NCBI RefSeq assembly: GCF_036898095.1
Contig: NC_090759.1
Span: forward strand, 17,633,353-17,697,352
Source of the DNA: Palaemon carinicauda
Lineage: Eukaryota; Arthropoda; Malacostraca; Decapoda; Palaemonidae
DNA length: 64,000 bases
Reading direction: 5' to 3'
Positions 46,670-58,803 of this stretch are shown here, one piece after another. Numbering within the stretch: position 1 is the stretch's first letter; the number at the start of each line of letters is the position of its first letter. Under the pieces are notes generated by a model that was not told the origin of the DNA, made no database searches, and was given only the letters and a program-made list of their open reading frames with translations. The translations under genes were made by a program, and so were the position numbers.

Positions 46670-48420
46670 GGAGCCATCCCTGAGGGACTTGTTCCTGCAG
46701 AGAACGTGGCTGTCAGATCATTGGAGCCATCCCTGAAAGCCTTGTTTATGCATGACATAATTGTACAGCAAAACTTCAAAGGCTCGAAAACAGCTGTGAA
46801 GTTGACCTGTAAAATCTTGGAGCGTATCATGGCCAGGCGCCAGGGAGAGTCTATGAGGTTTGAGAAGTCTATCTGGGCAGAGGCAGGAACTCCCAAGCCG
46901 AGAACTTCTCTCGTGTCATATCAGACTCTCGCTCTATAAGCCAGTTTAAAAGAAGGGAAAGCAAAGGCTGTCTCCCCCAAACTCCTCCTGGTGATAAACC
47001 AGTCGCCTAGCAAACGTAAAGCTCTCTAGGAGAGCGAGAGAGCACTAGCTTATAAAACAACGGCTTCGAAGTAGCTAGGCCTAGTGTAAGCTCTGACGTT
47101 TAGGCGAACGAGGAGCAGCAGTTACAAAAAGATCCGGACAAAGATCCTTAAAAATCAGCATGATTTATTTAAAGTCCATAGAGTGCTAAGCAGCTTTAGG
47201 CTCCTCTCCGTCTGACAGAGTCCTCAAGGGAATATCAGTAGGAGGGGGAACAGCAACTTCCTCATCTAAAGGAACCTTGTCCGATAATAGCTGAGTCTCA
47301 AGCAAGGGAGAGACCTACCGTGGTGGCAATGCTTTACAAGCAGAGTCCACACGCACTGGTGCATAAGTAGCGTACCAGGACGCAACGTCATGTAACTGCT
47401 TGACAGTCTGTGAACTGTCAACAACAACAGGTACGAGAGACCAGGACGCAACGTCATGTAACTGCTTGACAGTCTGTGAACTGTCAACAACAACAGGTGC
47501 GTGAGGACGCACAGCATCCACTCGAGACTGCTTTGACCGCCTAGACTGAGCAGTCAAAACAACTCTAGAAAGCGGAGGTTGACGCTCAGCGTCAAAACAA
47601 GTCAACTCCGATTGTTAGCGAACGTCCTGAACGTCAACAGGAGCATCAGCAAGTGGCCTAACGTCCAAATGTGGCTGAAAATCCACACGAGACCGCATCG
47701 AGTGTGGTTCTAAACAACCTGACTGACGTGACTTAGCTACGCCAACGTCAACAGGACGCACAAAGGAACGTTAGGGTGGCTGAAAGCCAGGATCTCGATG
47801 AGATAAACGGCTAGGCTCAACGGACTTATCGGCAGAATAGTCTTCCATAAGGGAGGCAAGCTTATTCTGCATGTCTTGCCGTACAACCCATTTAGGATCA
47901 ACGGAAATGGTTGCGGTAAGAGACGAGGGTAACGTCTGTGACCGCAAAACCTTGCCAACAAAAAGACTCTCGGAGTCTGTGTTACGCTTTTGTTAGGCGG
48001 CGAGCAGTCTTCCGATGACTGCATAGGGTCAGAGCTGTCCTAATGGCTACAACCAGGATGCTGAACCTGTCCTGAAAGGACTGACTTTCGCTTAAGGGCC
48101 TCGAAACCTTGTTTCAGGTTTCTTATGCGAAAAGCCTTCGGATGACGAGGAGAAAATCGTCTCTCTCGCCTTATGGTAGGGGTGATCTTGGTAAGATACA
48201 CCCGATACCATAGAGGGAACGTCTGTTCGCTGATCAAGGCCTCTCGAACCCATAAGTCGTACGACATTACTTCTCCCCTGGGCTTGGGAGCTTGCAAGAG
48301 GTCCCGGACTAGGCGAACGACAGGCACGAACAGACGAACCCTCGGTCGCAACACTGATAACACTTTGCGCAATATCACTTTATCACTACGATTTTCTGTT
48401 TTGCACTTATTTCACTGAAA
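46670..48420 (-). pseudogene. DIRS-C1 gag-like / 5' coding region, decayed
   Basis: Stretches such as V-L-R-S-Q-T-L-P-S-S-L-T-A, then S-L-M-E-D-Y-S-A-D-K, and a 22-residue duplicated segment containing V-V-V-D-S-S-Q-T-V-K-Q-L-H alternate with stops and frame changes. The position between the 5' terminus and the RT implies the structural gene. Near-identical sequence recurs in copy 2 (55055-56790). Confidence 0.55.
47374..47505 (-). repeat. 66-bp tandem duplication in DIRS-C gag-like region
   Basis: Two near-identical units starting ACCAGGACGCAACGTCATGT, period 66 bp. The same duplication occurs in copy 2 at 55759-55890, so it predates their separation. Confidence 0.9.
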
Positions 48421-49740
48421 TCGAAACTTTTACTGATTTCTACCTGAAGCACGCAATTCTACCCTCATCAAAAGGTAGTAATTGCGAAATCAGTCGTATA
48501 ATGCAAGCACATTAATACCAGCAAAAAACAGTAAACATATTTTAAGATAAAAAATTCAGTGGCTGGGGAAGAGACTAAACACTAGTTCATTCAAAACTAC
48601 GTTTTCAATCTCTCACCGTACATTGCCTGGGGACGAGAATAAAAAACTAAAAACGTTTTATCCTTTCTCCCCGTACAGAGACTAGGGACGAGAGTAACTC
48701 GAGAACAACGTTACCCGTTTGAACGGAATGTTTTCTCTCCTCTCTCTCCCTCCGTCTCTATCTTTCTCTCTCTCTCTCTCTTGATTTCGCACCTAAGAGA
48801 AGAGCCCACTTACGTTTCGTCAAAAAAACATGTTATTTGACCAAAGGAAAAAACTGAAAGGTTTTTCAATTAAAAAGTTCCTTTAAAATAGAATTTAAAA
48901 CATTTAAGCTTTGAAAGAAGAATGAACAAATCGTCAGAATCGATTTACTCTTTCTGCAAAGTGAAACCGTGACACTCTCTCTCTCTATCGTAACGATAGA
49001 GCGCAAACTGCGTAGCATAAATAAACTAAACGTTAGTTCATCTTTGAAACAGTACGAAGACTATTCAAAGAAAATCTTTCATAAAATATCTATTAAAAAA
49101 TATTCATTTAAAAAGTTTTAAATCATTAGCTCTTTAAAAGCTATTTACGATTGAAAGGGCTCAACGTTGTTTAACTTCGGTTTCCAAGTTAGGACCGCCT
49201 ACTCTCAGGAAAGGTCGCATATAAACAAATCATTAAAATTTATTTTTATGTTTATTATAAATGGAAAGTTAATCGAAGAGGCCTAATAAAGGCGGTGAGA
49301 TATAAAATATATAGAGGAAAATCTATAATTAATTTATAACGTGATAAGATAATTGCTAAAAGCCTAAACACACTTCCGTCTAAGGGAAGGGTCGGCCATT
49401 TAAAAGTCAAAGAAAGTCCATACTCTCTTTGTCATCAAAAATTAAATCTATCCAAAAACGAGTTCAAGGATTTATTTGAAGAAAAACACCTGTACTGCGA
49501 AAGCTCAAACCAAATTAAAGTACTTCACCAAATATGATGGGAAAAACTCCAGGTTCAACAGCGAGTAAAAGTACGTCTTGTCGACACGTCGACAGAGAAG
49601 AAATTGAAGGTTTTGTTTACATCCGAGAGTGGTATCTGGCCGACAGTTGGCGCTGGTGGGCACACCCGCAACCTGCATAGCGATCGCTCGCGAGTTTTTT
49701 ATGTATGTGTCTGTCAAGCAACAGAGTTGCAGCTATTATA
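48421..49740 (-). other. DIRS-C1 5' non-coding region
   Basis: AT-rich 5' segment with a (CT)n tract (about 48764-48781). It includes the inverted terminal repeat (GGTATCTGGCCGACAGTTGG at 49631, through CGATCGCTCGCGAG). No coding potential. Confidence 0.6.
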
Positions 49741-50037
49741 TATTCACCGGCTAAGTTAAATATTTAAAAAGTTTATTTGAATTTATCTTGACTACAGTGT
49801 TCATGAACAATGCCATTATTGATATATGATTGAAATGGAACTATGGTATATAAGAAAACTCAAAAATTCTTCCTTATGTAAAATTTTTCCTATCTAACAG
49901 CTTATTCCATTTATTTCAAACTATGCTTTTACACAAGATACATTTCAACTGGAAAGTAACTAAGAATATTTGCACTTAAAGTAAAGTAATATATTTCTCA
50001 TCATATATCTTACTTAACTTGGCAAGTTGGCACATAC

Positions 50038-50148
50038 CTTACACTTTGGGCATACAAACGTGGTCATATTTTCTACGATACCAATTATTGGTATGTTGAC
50101 TTTCCTGCAGAATGTTATTTCTTTGCGGACATCAAGAAGTGCAACTTC
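50038..50148 (-). CDS. NUBP1: NUBP1 exon with C-terminal CPKC Fe-S motif
   Basis: 37 codons in phase 0 at both ends: [26 protein letters not shown] and F-V-C-P-K-C-K. The C-P-K-C pair binds the labile 4Fe-4S cluster that bridges NUBP1/NUBP2 subunits. The human residues are F-I-C-P-K-C-K. Splice sites are AG/GT (TTTAG before, GTATGTGC after). Confidence 0.97.
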
Positions 50149-50510
50149 CTAAAAACCAAAATAAATTATTATTTGAGGAGCTTAATACATTACAAAACTT
50201 TATTTCCTTTATCTCTGACAATGAAAGGTCACTGCAGAATACAACAAAGTGCATTAAAGCCCAAAATATATTTGCTCAACCTAGTCTATTTTGCATAAAA
50301 TAATATAGTTACTGCACACAAACTTTAATTGAAATTATGCAGTTAAAAGGCACTTTAGACTTTTACTCATTAGCATCTAAAATATGAAAAGACTCCATTT
50401 TGATATGATGAATATCCACTATTCTTTTCAAGATACTGTAAAACACTACTGTACTCATTTTCAGTACACTGCAATTTCCATGCAACAAATATAATAATTT
50501 TCAAACATAC
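50149..50510 (-). other. NUBP1 intron (short)
   Basis: AT-rich intron with canonical ends; nothing else seen. Confidence 0.8.
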
Positions 50511-50665
50511 TTGTGGTGTTGTAACAATAATAGCAGCTACTGGAGGGGCAGCTGATAAATACTGAACAATGCTTAAATGTTCATCACTTGTTCCTGGAGG
50601 TGTGTCAACAACCATATAATCTAAAGTACCCCAGTCAACATCACGTAGGAACTGTTTGATCATAC
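50511..50665 (-). CDS. NUBP1: NUBP1 exon with the Walker-B-like [10 protein letters not shown] motif
   Basis: The exon starts with GT, completing the Gly codon begun at 59891, then 51 codons: [12 protein letters not shown] and [14 protein letters not shown], then V-T-T-P-Q. Human NUBP1 reads [12 protein letters not shown] and [19 protein letters not shown] is the switch/Walker-B region of MinD/Mrp-type P-loop ATPases. The acceptor is TTTTTCAG and the donor GTATGTTTG. Confidence 0.97.
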
Positions 50666-50956
50666 CTGAAAAACAAGTCTATTAAAGACTTCCCAAACAA
50701 ACTGTCTGGCAAGTATATAAAATTTAATAGTATTACTTTAGTAAAACATCCAAAAAGTCTTTACAGTGATCATTTTTGAAATTATAATAGAATTACTTAT
50801 TATGATTATTGTCATCATTATCAATATCTCAGCCAGATCAGAGAATAAAAGATTATTAGTTGAATCACAATTATGCAAATTATTATTTTAAACACTTATT
50901 TCCAGCTAAAATAAGATGACAAAGTTTACTGCAGGATACTACATTAGTGTCTTGTA

Positions 50957-51364
50957 CAAGTGAACCCTCGTTTATCGCGGTAGATAGGTTCCAGTCGCGG
51001 CCGCGATAGGTGAAAATCCGCGAAGTAGTGACACCCTATTTACCTATTTATTCAACATGTATATTCAGACTTTTAAAACCTTCCCTTGTAAGTAGTACTG
51101 TTAACAAACTACCCTTTAATGTACAGAACACTTAATGCATGTACTACAGTACCCTAAACTAAAACAGGCACAAATATTAAAGGTGATTTTATATCATGCA
51201 TTTCCTAAACACGCTAAAAAGCACGATAAAAAATGGCAACCAATGTTTTGTTTACATTTATCTCTGATCATAATGAAGAAACAAACTGGAGGTAGAGCTT
51301 TGCTTATTACCCAGACATATTTCCCATACTTTTCCCTTAGAACTACATCACATCTTCCTACTTT

Positions 51365-51462
<98 letters not shown>

Positions 51463-51618
51463 TTATATGTATACACATATACATACCTACATATATACAT
51501 AAATACATGCATACATATATATATATATATATATTACTGTATATATATGGGTTATGGAAAAAATCCGCGAAGTGGTGAATCCGCGATGGTCGAACCGCGA
51601 AGTAGCGAGGGTTCACTG
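50957..51618. mobile_element. Pogo/Tigger-like MITE, copy 1 (TA target site)
   Basis: The 662-bp element starts CAAGTGAACCCTCG and ends CGAGGGTTCACTG, with TA on both sides (50955-50956, 51619-51620). The inverted repeats extend through CGCGGT and TCGCGG. The centre has (TA)n and (TG)n runs. There is no coding capacity. A nearly identical copy is at 56884-57544. The superfamily is inferred from the CAGTRAACCCTCG terminus and the TA site. It lies in a NUBP1 intron. Confidence 0.9.
51367..51432. repeat. (TA)n microsatellite in MITE copy 1
   Basis: Long AT dinucleotide tract followed by (TG)n. Reading frames through it give meaningless Tyr-Ile repeats. Confidence 0.95.
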
Positions 51619-51965
51619 TACTGTACTACTGTATAATCATAAAAATACAGTACAGTATTTCCAAACAACCTAATATCTATCACTGAAAAAGAGGAGCAAT
51701 CCTATGCGAGTTCATCATTGAAAATGATATTTTAATTATAAAATAAATTTTTGAATATACTTACCCGGTGAATATATAATAGCTGCAACTCTGTTGCTCG
51801 ACAGACAAAAAACAGTAAAAACTCGCCAGCGATCGCTATACAGGTTGCGGGTGTGCCCACCAGCGCCAACTGTCGGCCAGATACCACTCTCGATGTAAAC
51901 AAAGACTCAATTTCTTCTGATCCCACTGCGTCTCTATTGGGGAGGAAGGGAGGGTCGTTTAATTT

Positions 51966-52058
51966 ATATATTCACCGGGTAAGTATATTCAAAAATTTAT
52001 TTTATAATTAAAATATCATTTTTAAATATTTAACTTAGCCGGTGAATATATAATAGCT
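51966..52058 (-). repeat. DIRS-C copy 2 internal complementary region
   Basis: TATTCACCGGGTAAGTATAT through TAAAATATCATT is the reverse complement of the left end. TTAAATATTTAACTTAGCCG is the reverse complement of the right end. Confidence 0.92.
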
Positions 52059-52458
52059 GATTCACACCCAAGGAGGTGGGTAGAGACCAGAATTAAATAT
52101 GTTTACATCGTATAAGCTAAGAGTTTTTTATTTCATTTTGGCAGTTATCAATATAACAAAACCAAAATAAATAGGTACCTGGTAAGGAAGTCGACTTAGA
52201 CGATTACTCTGCCTTGTAAGTACGTCTTCCTTACGGAGCCCAGCGATCCTCTTAGGATGCTGACAGACCCCCAGGAGCTGAAGTATCAAGGGCTGCAACC
52301 CATACAACAGGACCTCATCAAACCCCTAATCTGGGCGCTCTCAAGAAATGACTTTGACCACCCGCCAAATCAACCAGGATGCGAAAGGCTTCTTAGCCTT
52401 CCGGACAACCCATAAAAACATTAAAACATTTCAAGAGACAGATTAAAAGGATATGGAA

Positions 52459-53640
52459 TTAGGGAATTGTAGTGGTTGAGCCCTCACCCACTACTGCACT
52501 CGCTGCTACGAATGGTCCCAGTGTGTAGCAGTTCTCGTAAAGAGACTGGACATCTTTTAAGTAAAATGACGCGAACACTGACTTGCTTCTCCAATAGGTT
52601 GCGTTCATGATACTTTGCAGAGATCTATTTTGCTTAAAGGCCACGGAAGTTGCTACAGCTCTAACCTCGTGCGTCTAAACCTTAAGCAAAGATCGGTCTT
52701 CCTCACTCAAGTGTGAATGAGCTTCTCGTATTAACAATCTGATAAAACATGACAAAGCATTCTTTGACATATGCAAGGATGGTTTCTTAACCGAACACCA
52801 TAACGCTTCAGATTGGCCTCGTAAAGGTTTAGTACGAGCTAAGTAGAACTTAAGAGCTCTAACAGGGCATAAGACTCTTTCTAGTTCATTGCCTACGATC
52901 TCCGATAAGCTGGGAATATCGAAAGATTTAGGCCAAGGACGAGAAGGTAGCTCATTTTTGGCTAGAAAACCAAGTTGCAGAGAACAAGTAGCTTTTTCTG
53001 ACGAAAATCCGATGTTCTTGCTGAAGGCATGAATCTCACTGACTCTTTTAGCCGAGGCTAAGCATACCAGGAAAAGAGTCTTAAGAGTGAGATCTTTCAG
53101 GGAGGCTGACTGTAAAGGCTCAAACCTGTCTGATATGAGGAATCTTAGGACCACGTCTAAATTCCACCCAGGAGTAGCCAAACGACGCTCCTTAGTGGTC
53201 TCGAAAGACTTAAGGAGGTCTTGCAGATCTTTATTGTTGGAAAAATCTAAGCCTCTATGCCGGAAGACCGATGCCAACATGCTTCTATAGCCCTTGATAG
53301 TGGGAGCTGAAAGGGATCGTCCTTTTCTCAGGTATAAGAGAAAATCAGCTATTTGGGCTACAGAGGTACTGGTCGAGGATACAGAAACTGACTTGCACCA
53401 GTCTCGGAAGACTTCCCACTTCGATTGGTAGACTCTAATGGTAAACGCTCTCCTTGCTCTAGCAATCGCACTGGCTGCCTCCTTCGAAAAGCCTCTAGCT
53501 CTCGAGAGTCTTTCGATAGTCTGAAGGCAGTCAGACGAAGAGCGTGGAGGCTTTGGTGTACCTTCTTTACGTGTGGCTGACGTAGAAGGTCTACTCTTAG
53601 AGGAAGACTTCTGGGAACGTCTACTAACCATCGAAGTACC
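52459..53640 (-). pseudogene. DIRS-C2 tyrosine recombinase with one nonsense codon
   Basis: Aligned with the intact copy 3 protein along its length. The codon before T-H-E-V-R is TAG (52675-52677) where copy 3 has AAG, so only this point change separates the catalytic His-x-x-Arg/Tyr portion from the rest. The first Arg block is L-A-S-A-K-R-V-S-E-I-H, and the Tyr block S-F-Y-L-K-D-V. Confidence 0.88.
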
Positions 53641-54566
53641 TCGGTGAACCATTCTCTCGCGGGCCAGAGGGGAGCAACTAACGTCAACCTTGTCCCTTGG
53701 TGAGAGGCGAACTTCTGCAGTACCTTGTTGACAATCTTGAATGGTGGGAATGCGTAAAGATCCAGATGTGACCAATCTAGGAGGAAGGCATCTATATGTA
53801 TTGCTGCTGGGTCCGGGACTGGAGAGCAATAGATTGGAAGCCTCTTGGTCAGCGAGGTTGCAAAGAGATCTATGGTGGGTTGACCCCAAGTCGCCCAAAG
53901 TCTCTTGCACACATCCTTGTGGAGGGTCCATTCGGTTGGAATTACTTGACCTTTCCGACTGAGACAATCTGCTAGGACGTTCAAGTCGCCCTGGATGAAC
54001 CTCGTTACTAGGGAGATGCCTCGATCTTTTGACCAGATGAGCAGGTCCCTTGCGATCTCGTACAACGTCAGTGAGTGGGTACCTCCCTGTTTGGAGATGT
54101 ACGCCAAGGCCGTGGTGTTGTCCGAGTTTACTTCCACCACTTTGCCTCGAAGGAGATACTCGAAGCTTCTCAAGGCCAGATGAACCGCCAAAAGCTCCTT
54201 GCAGTTGATATGCATGCTCCTCTGACTCGAGTTCCACAGACCTGAGCATTCCCGACCGTCCAGCGTCGCGCCCCAGCCCAAGTCCGATGCGTCCGAGAAG
54301 AGAACGTGGTTGGGTATCTGAACTGCCAGGGGAAGACCCTCTCTTAGGCTGATATTGTCCTTCCACCAAGTCAGACAAGACTTTATCTTTTCGGAAATCG
54401 GGATCGAGACCGCCTCTAGCGTCTTGTCCTTTTTCCAGTGAAAAGCCAGATGGAATTGAAGAGGACGGAGGTGTAGTCTTCCTAATGATACAAATTGCTC
54501 CAGGGATGACAGCGTCCCTACCAGACTCATCCACAGCCTGACTGAGCAGCGTTCTATCTTCAGCAT
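53358..54566 (-). pseudogene. DIRS-C2 RNase H region, open 402-codon frame
   Basis: Connection plus RNase H: L-F-S-D-A-S-D-L-G-W-G-A, I-N-C-K-E-L-L-A-V-H-L-A-L, V-N-S-D-N-T-T-A-L-A-Y-I and D-V-L-wait-free tail N-V-L-A-D-C-L-S-R-K-G. These contain the Asp-Glu-Asp-Asp set of the family. The C-terminal 200 residues (L-D-L-Y-A-F-P-P-F-K, then P-L-W-P-A-R-E-W-F) overlap the recombinase gene in another frame. It is cut off from its RT by the frame change caused by the 74-bp deletion upstream. Confidence 0.82.
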
Positions 54567-54589
54567 CTTCTGGATGGAGAGCAGGGCTT

Positions 54590-55054
54590 GATCTATTCTG
54601 GGGGCCGACGGAAAAGCCCGAAAAAACTTGACTGTGAATCTCCATCCCTAAATACAGAATAGTTTGGGATGGGACCAGCTGTGACTTTTCCAAATTGACT
54701 AGGAGTCCCAATTCCTTGGCCAGATCTAGAGTCCAATTGAGATCCTTCAGACAGCGATGACTGGAAGAGGCTCTGAGAAGCCAGTCGTCCAAGTACAGGG
54801 AGACTCTGATCTCCGATAGCTCGAAACTGGTACCCCACATTCCTATAAACAAACCTCAGAAACGGTTGGGAATCCAGGTGTATAGGAATGTGGAAGTATG
54901 CCTCCTGAAGGTCGAGAGAGACCATCCAGTCGCCTTCCATAAATGCTGTCAAGACAGCCTGGTAGACTTCATCGCGAAGTTTGTCTTGACAATGAACACA
55001 TTGAGCGCACTTGCCTCTTACGTACTCCTGCAGTGAACATGGCTGCCAAATCAT
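54590..55054 (-). pseudogene. DIRS-C2 reverse transcriptase with 74-bp deletion before Y-L-D-D
   Basis: Contains V-S-L-D-L-Q-E-A-Y-F-H-I-P and, in a shifted frame, V-S-L-Y-L-D-D-W-L-L. Between them, at 54819/54820, GATAG joins CTCGAAAC. Copy 3 has 74 extra bases at this point (63881-63954), coding the L-C-F-G-L-S-P-A-P-L-V-F block. The RT therefore lacks a core helix region and is frameshifted. Confidence 0.88.
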
Positions 55055-56790
55055 GAAGCCATCCCTGAGGGACTTGTTCCTGCAGAGAACGTGGCTGTCA
55101 GATCATTGGAGCCATCCCTGAAAGCCTTGTTTATGCATGACATAATTGTACAGCAAAACTTCAAAGGCTCGAAAACAGCTGTGAAGTTGACCTGTAAAAT
55201 CTTGGAGCGTCTCCTGGCCAGGCGCCAGGGAGAGTCTACGAGATTTAAGAAGTCTATCTGGGCAGAGGCAGGAACTCCCAAGCCGAGAACTTCTCTCGTG
55301 TCATATCAGACTCTCGCTCTATAAGCCAGTTTAAAAGAAGGGAAAGCAAAGGCTGTATCCCCCAAACTCCTCCTGGTGATAAACCAGTCGCCTAGCAAAC
55401 GTAAAGCTCTCTAGGAGAGCGAGAGAGCACTAGCTTATAAAACAACGGCTTCGAAATAGCTAGGCCTAGTGTAAGCTCTGACGTTTAGGCGAACGAGGAG
55501 CAGCAGTTACAAAAAGATCCGGACAAAGATCCTTAAAAATCAGCATGATTTAATTAAAGTCCATAGAGGGCTAAGCAGCTTTAGGCTCCTCTCCGTCTGA
55601 CAGAGTCCTCAAGGGAATATCAGTAGGAGGGGGAACAGCAACTTCCTCATCTAAAGGAACCTTGTCCGATAATAGCTGAGTCTCAAGCAAGGGAGAGACC
55701 TACCGTGGTGGCAATGCTTTACAAGCAGAGTCCACACGCACTGGTGCATTAGTAGCGTACCAGGACGCAACGTCATGTAACTGCTTGACAGTCTGTGAAC
55801 TGTCAACAACAACAGGTGAGAGAGACCAGGACGCAACGTCATGTAACTGCTTGACAGTCTGTGAACTGTCAACAACAACAGGTGCGTGAGGACGCACAGC
55901 GTCCACTCGAGACTGCTTTGACCGCCTAGATTGAGCAGTCAAAACAACTCTAGAATGCGGAGGTTGACGCACAGCGTCAAAACAAGTCAACTCCGATTGT
56001 TAGCGAACGTCCTGAACGTCAACAGGAGCATCAGCAAGTGGCCTAACGTCCAAATGTGGCTGAAAATCCACACGAGACCGCATCGAGTGTGGTTCTAAAC
56101 AACCTGACTGACGTGACTTAGCTACGCCAACGTCACCAGGACGCACAAAGGAACGTTAGGTTGGCTGAAAGCCAGGATCTCGATGAGATAAACGGCTAGG
56201 CTCAACGTACTAATCGGCAGAATAGTTTTCCATAAGGGAGGCAAGCTTATTCTGCATGTCTTGCCGTACAACCCATTTAGGATCAACGGAAATGGTTGCG
56301 GTAAGAGACGAGGGTAACGTCTGTGACCGCAAAACCTTGCCAACAAAAAGACTCTCGGAGTCTGTGTTACGCTTTTGTTAGGCGGCGAGCAGTTTTCCGA
56401 TGACTGCAAAGGGTCAGAGCTGTCCTAATAGCTACAACCAGGACGCTGGACCTGTCCTGAAAGGACTGACTTATGCTTAAGGGCCTCGAAACCTTGTTTC
56501 AGGTTTCTTATGCGAAAAGCCTTCGGATGACGAGGAGAAAATTGTCTCTCTCGCCTTATGGTAGGGGAGATCTTGGTAAGATACACCCGATACCATAGAG
56601 GGAACGTCTGTTCGCTGATCAAGGCCTCTCGAACCCATAAGTCGTACGACATTACTTCTCCCCTGGGCTTGGGAGCTTGCAAGAGGTCCCGGACTAGGTG
56701 AACGACAGGCACGAACAGACGAACCCTCGGTTACGCAACACTGTAACACTTTGCGCAATATCACTTTATCACTACGATTTTCTGTTTGCA
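55055..56790 (-). pseudogene. DIRS-C2 gag-like / 5' coding region, decayed
   Basis: Nearly identical to 46670-48420, including the 66-bp duplication (55759-55890) and the same frame breaks. This suggests the defects were present in a shared source copy. Confidence 0.55.
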
Positions 56791-56883
56791 CTTATTTCAC
56801 TGAAATCGAAACTTTTACTGATTTCTACCTGAAGCACGCAATTCTACCCTCATCAAAAGGTAGTAAATGCGAAATCAGTCGTA

Positions 56884-57544
<661 letters not shown>

Positions 57545-58803
57545 TATAAAGCAAGCACATTAATACCAGCAAAACACAGTAAACATCTTTTAAGATAAAA
57601 AATTCAGTGGCTGGGGAAGAGACTAAACACTAGTTCATTCAAAACTACGTTTTCAATCTCTCACCGTACATTGCCTGGGGACGAGAATAAAACTAAAAAC
57701 GTTTTATCCTTTCTCCCCGTACAGAGACTAGGGACGAGAGTAACTCGAGAACAACGTTACCCGCTTGAACGGAACGTTTTCTCTCCTCTCTCTCCCTCCG
57801 TCTCTATCTCTCTCTCTCTTGATTTCGCACCTAAGAGAAGAGCCCAATTACGTTTCGTCAAAAAAACATGTTATTTGACCAAAGGAAAAAACTGAAAGGT
57901 TTTTCAATTAAAAAGTTCCTTTAAAATAGAATTTAAAACATTTAAGCTTTGAAAGAATGAACAAAACGTCAGAATCGATTTATTCTTTCTGCAAAGTGAA
58001 ACCGTGATACTCTCTCTCTCTATCGTAACGATAGAGCGCAAACTGCGTAGCATAAATAAACTAAACGTTAGTTCATCTTTGAAAACAGTACGAAGACTAT
58101 TCAAAGAAAATCTTTCATAAAATATTTATTAAAAATATTCATTTAAAAAGTTTTAAATCATTAGCTCTTTAAAAGCTATTACGATTGAAAAGGGCTCAAC
58201 GTTGTTTAACTTCGGTTTCCAAGTTAGGACCGCCTACTCTCAGGAAAGGTCGCATATAAACAAATCATTAAAATTTATTTTTATGTTTATTATAAATGGA
58301 AAGTTAATCGAAGAGGCCTAATAAAGGCGGTGAGATATAAAATATATAGAGGAAAATCTATAATTAATTTATAACGTGATAAGATAATTGCTAAAGCCTA
58401 AACACACTTCCGTCTAAGGGAAGGGTCGGCCATTTAAAAGTCAAAGAAAGTCCATACTCTCTTTGTCATCAAAAATTAAATCTATCCAAAAACGAGTTCA
58501 AGATTTAAGATGAAGATAAAACACCTGCACTGCGAAAGCTCAAACCAAAATGAAGTACTTCACCAAATATGTTGAGAAAACTCCAGGTTCTACAGCGAGT
58601 AAAAGTACGTCTTGTCGACACGTCGACAGAGAAGAAAATTGAGTCTTTGTTTACCTCGAGAGTGGTATCTGGCCGACAGTTGGCGCTGGTGGGCACACCC
58701 GCAACCTGTATAGCGATCGCTGGCGAGTTTTTACTGTTTTTTGTCTGTCGAGCAACAGAGTTGCAGCTATTATATATTCACCGGCTAAGTTAAATATTTA
58801 AAA

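Larger units (their letters stand above)
44033..49769 (-). mobile_element. DIRS-C copy 1, minus orientation, 3' end lost at junction with DIRS-B
   Basis: The 5' terminus is at the right (CTATTATATATTCACCGGCT, then AAGTTAAATATTTAAAA at about 49769). The left side stops at TCAGGATGCGAAAGGCTTCT (about 44033). Copies 2 and 3 continue there through about 600 further bases, with an internal complementary region and 3' terminus that copy 1 lacks. Recombinase, RNase H, RT and gag-like remnants are readable. The 5' part (from about 46430) is close to copy 2, while the 3' part resembles copy 3. Confidence 0.88.

Noticed and set aside
51350..51640. Open frames with long Tyr-Ile repeats on both strands (also 57120-57563)
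   Set aside because: These are translations of a (TA)n microsatellite inside the MITE, not genes.
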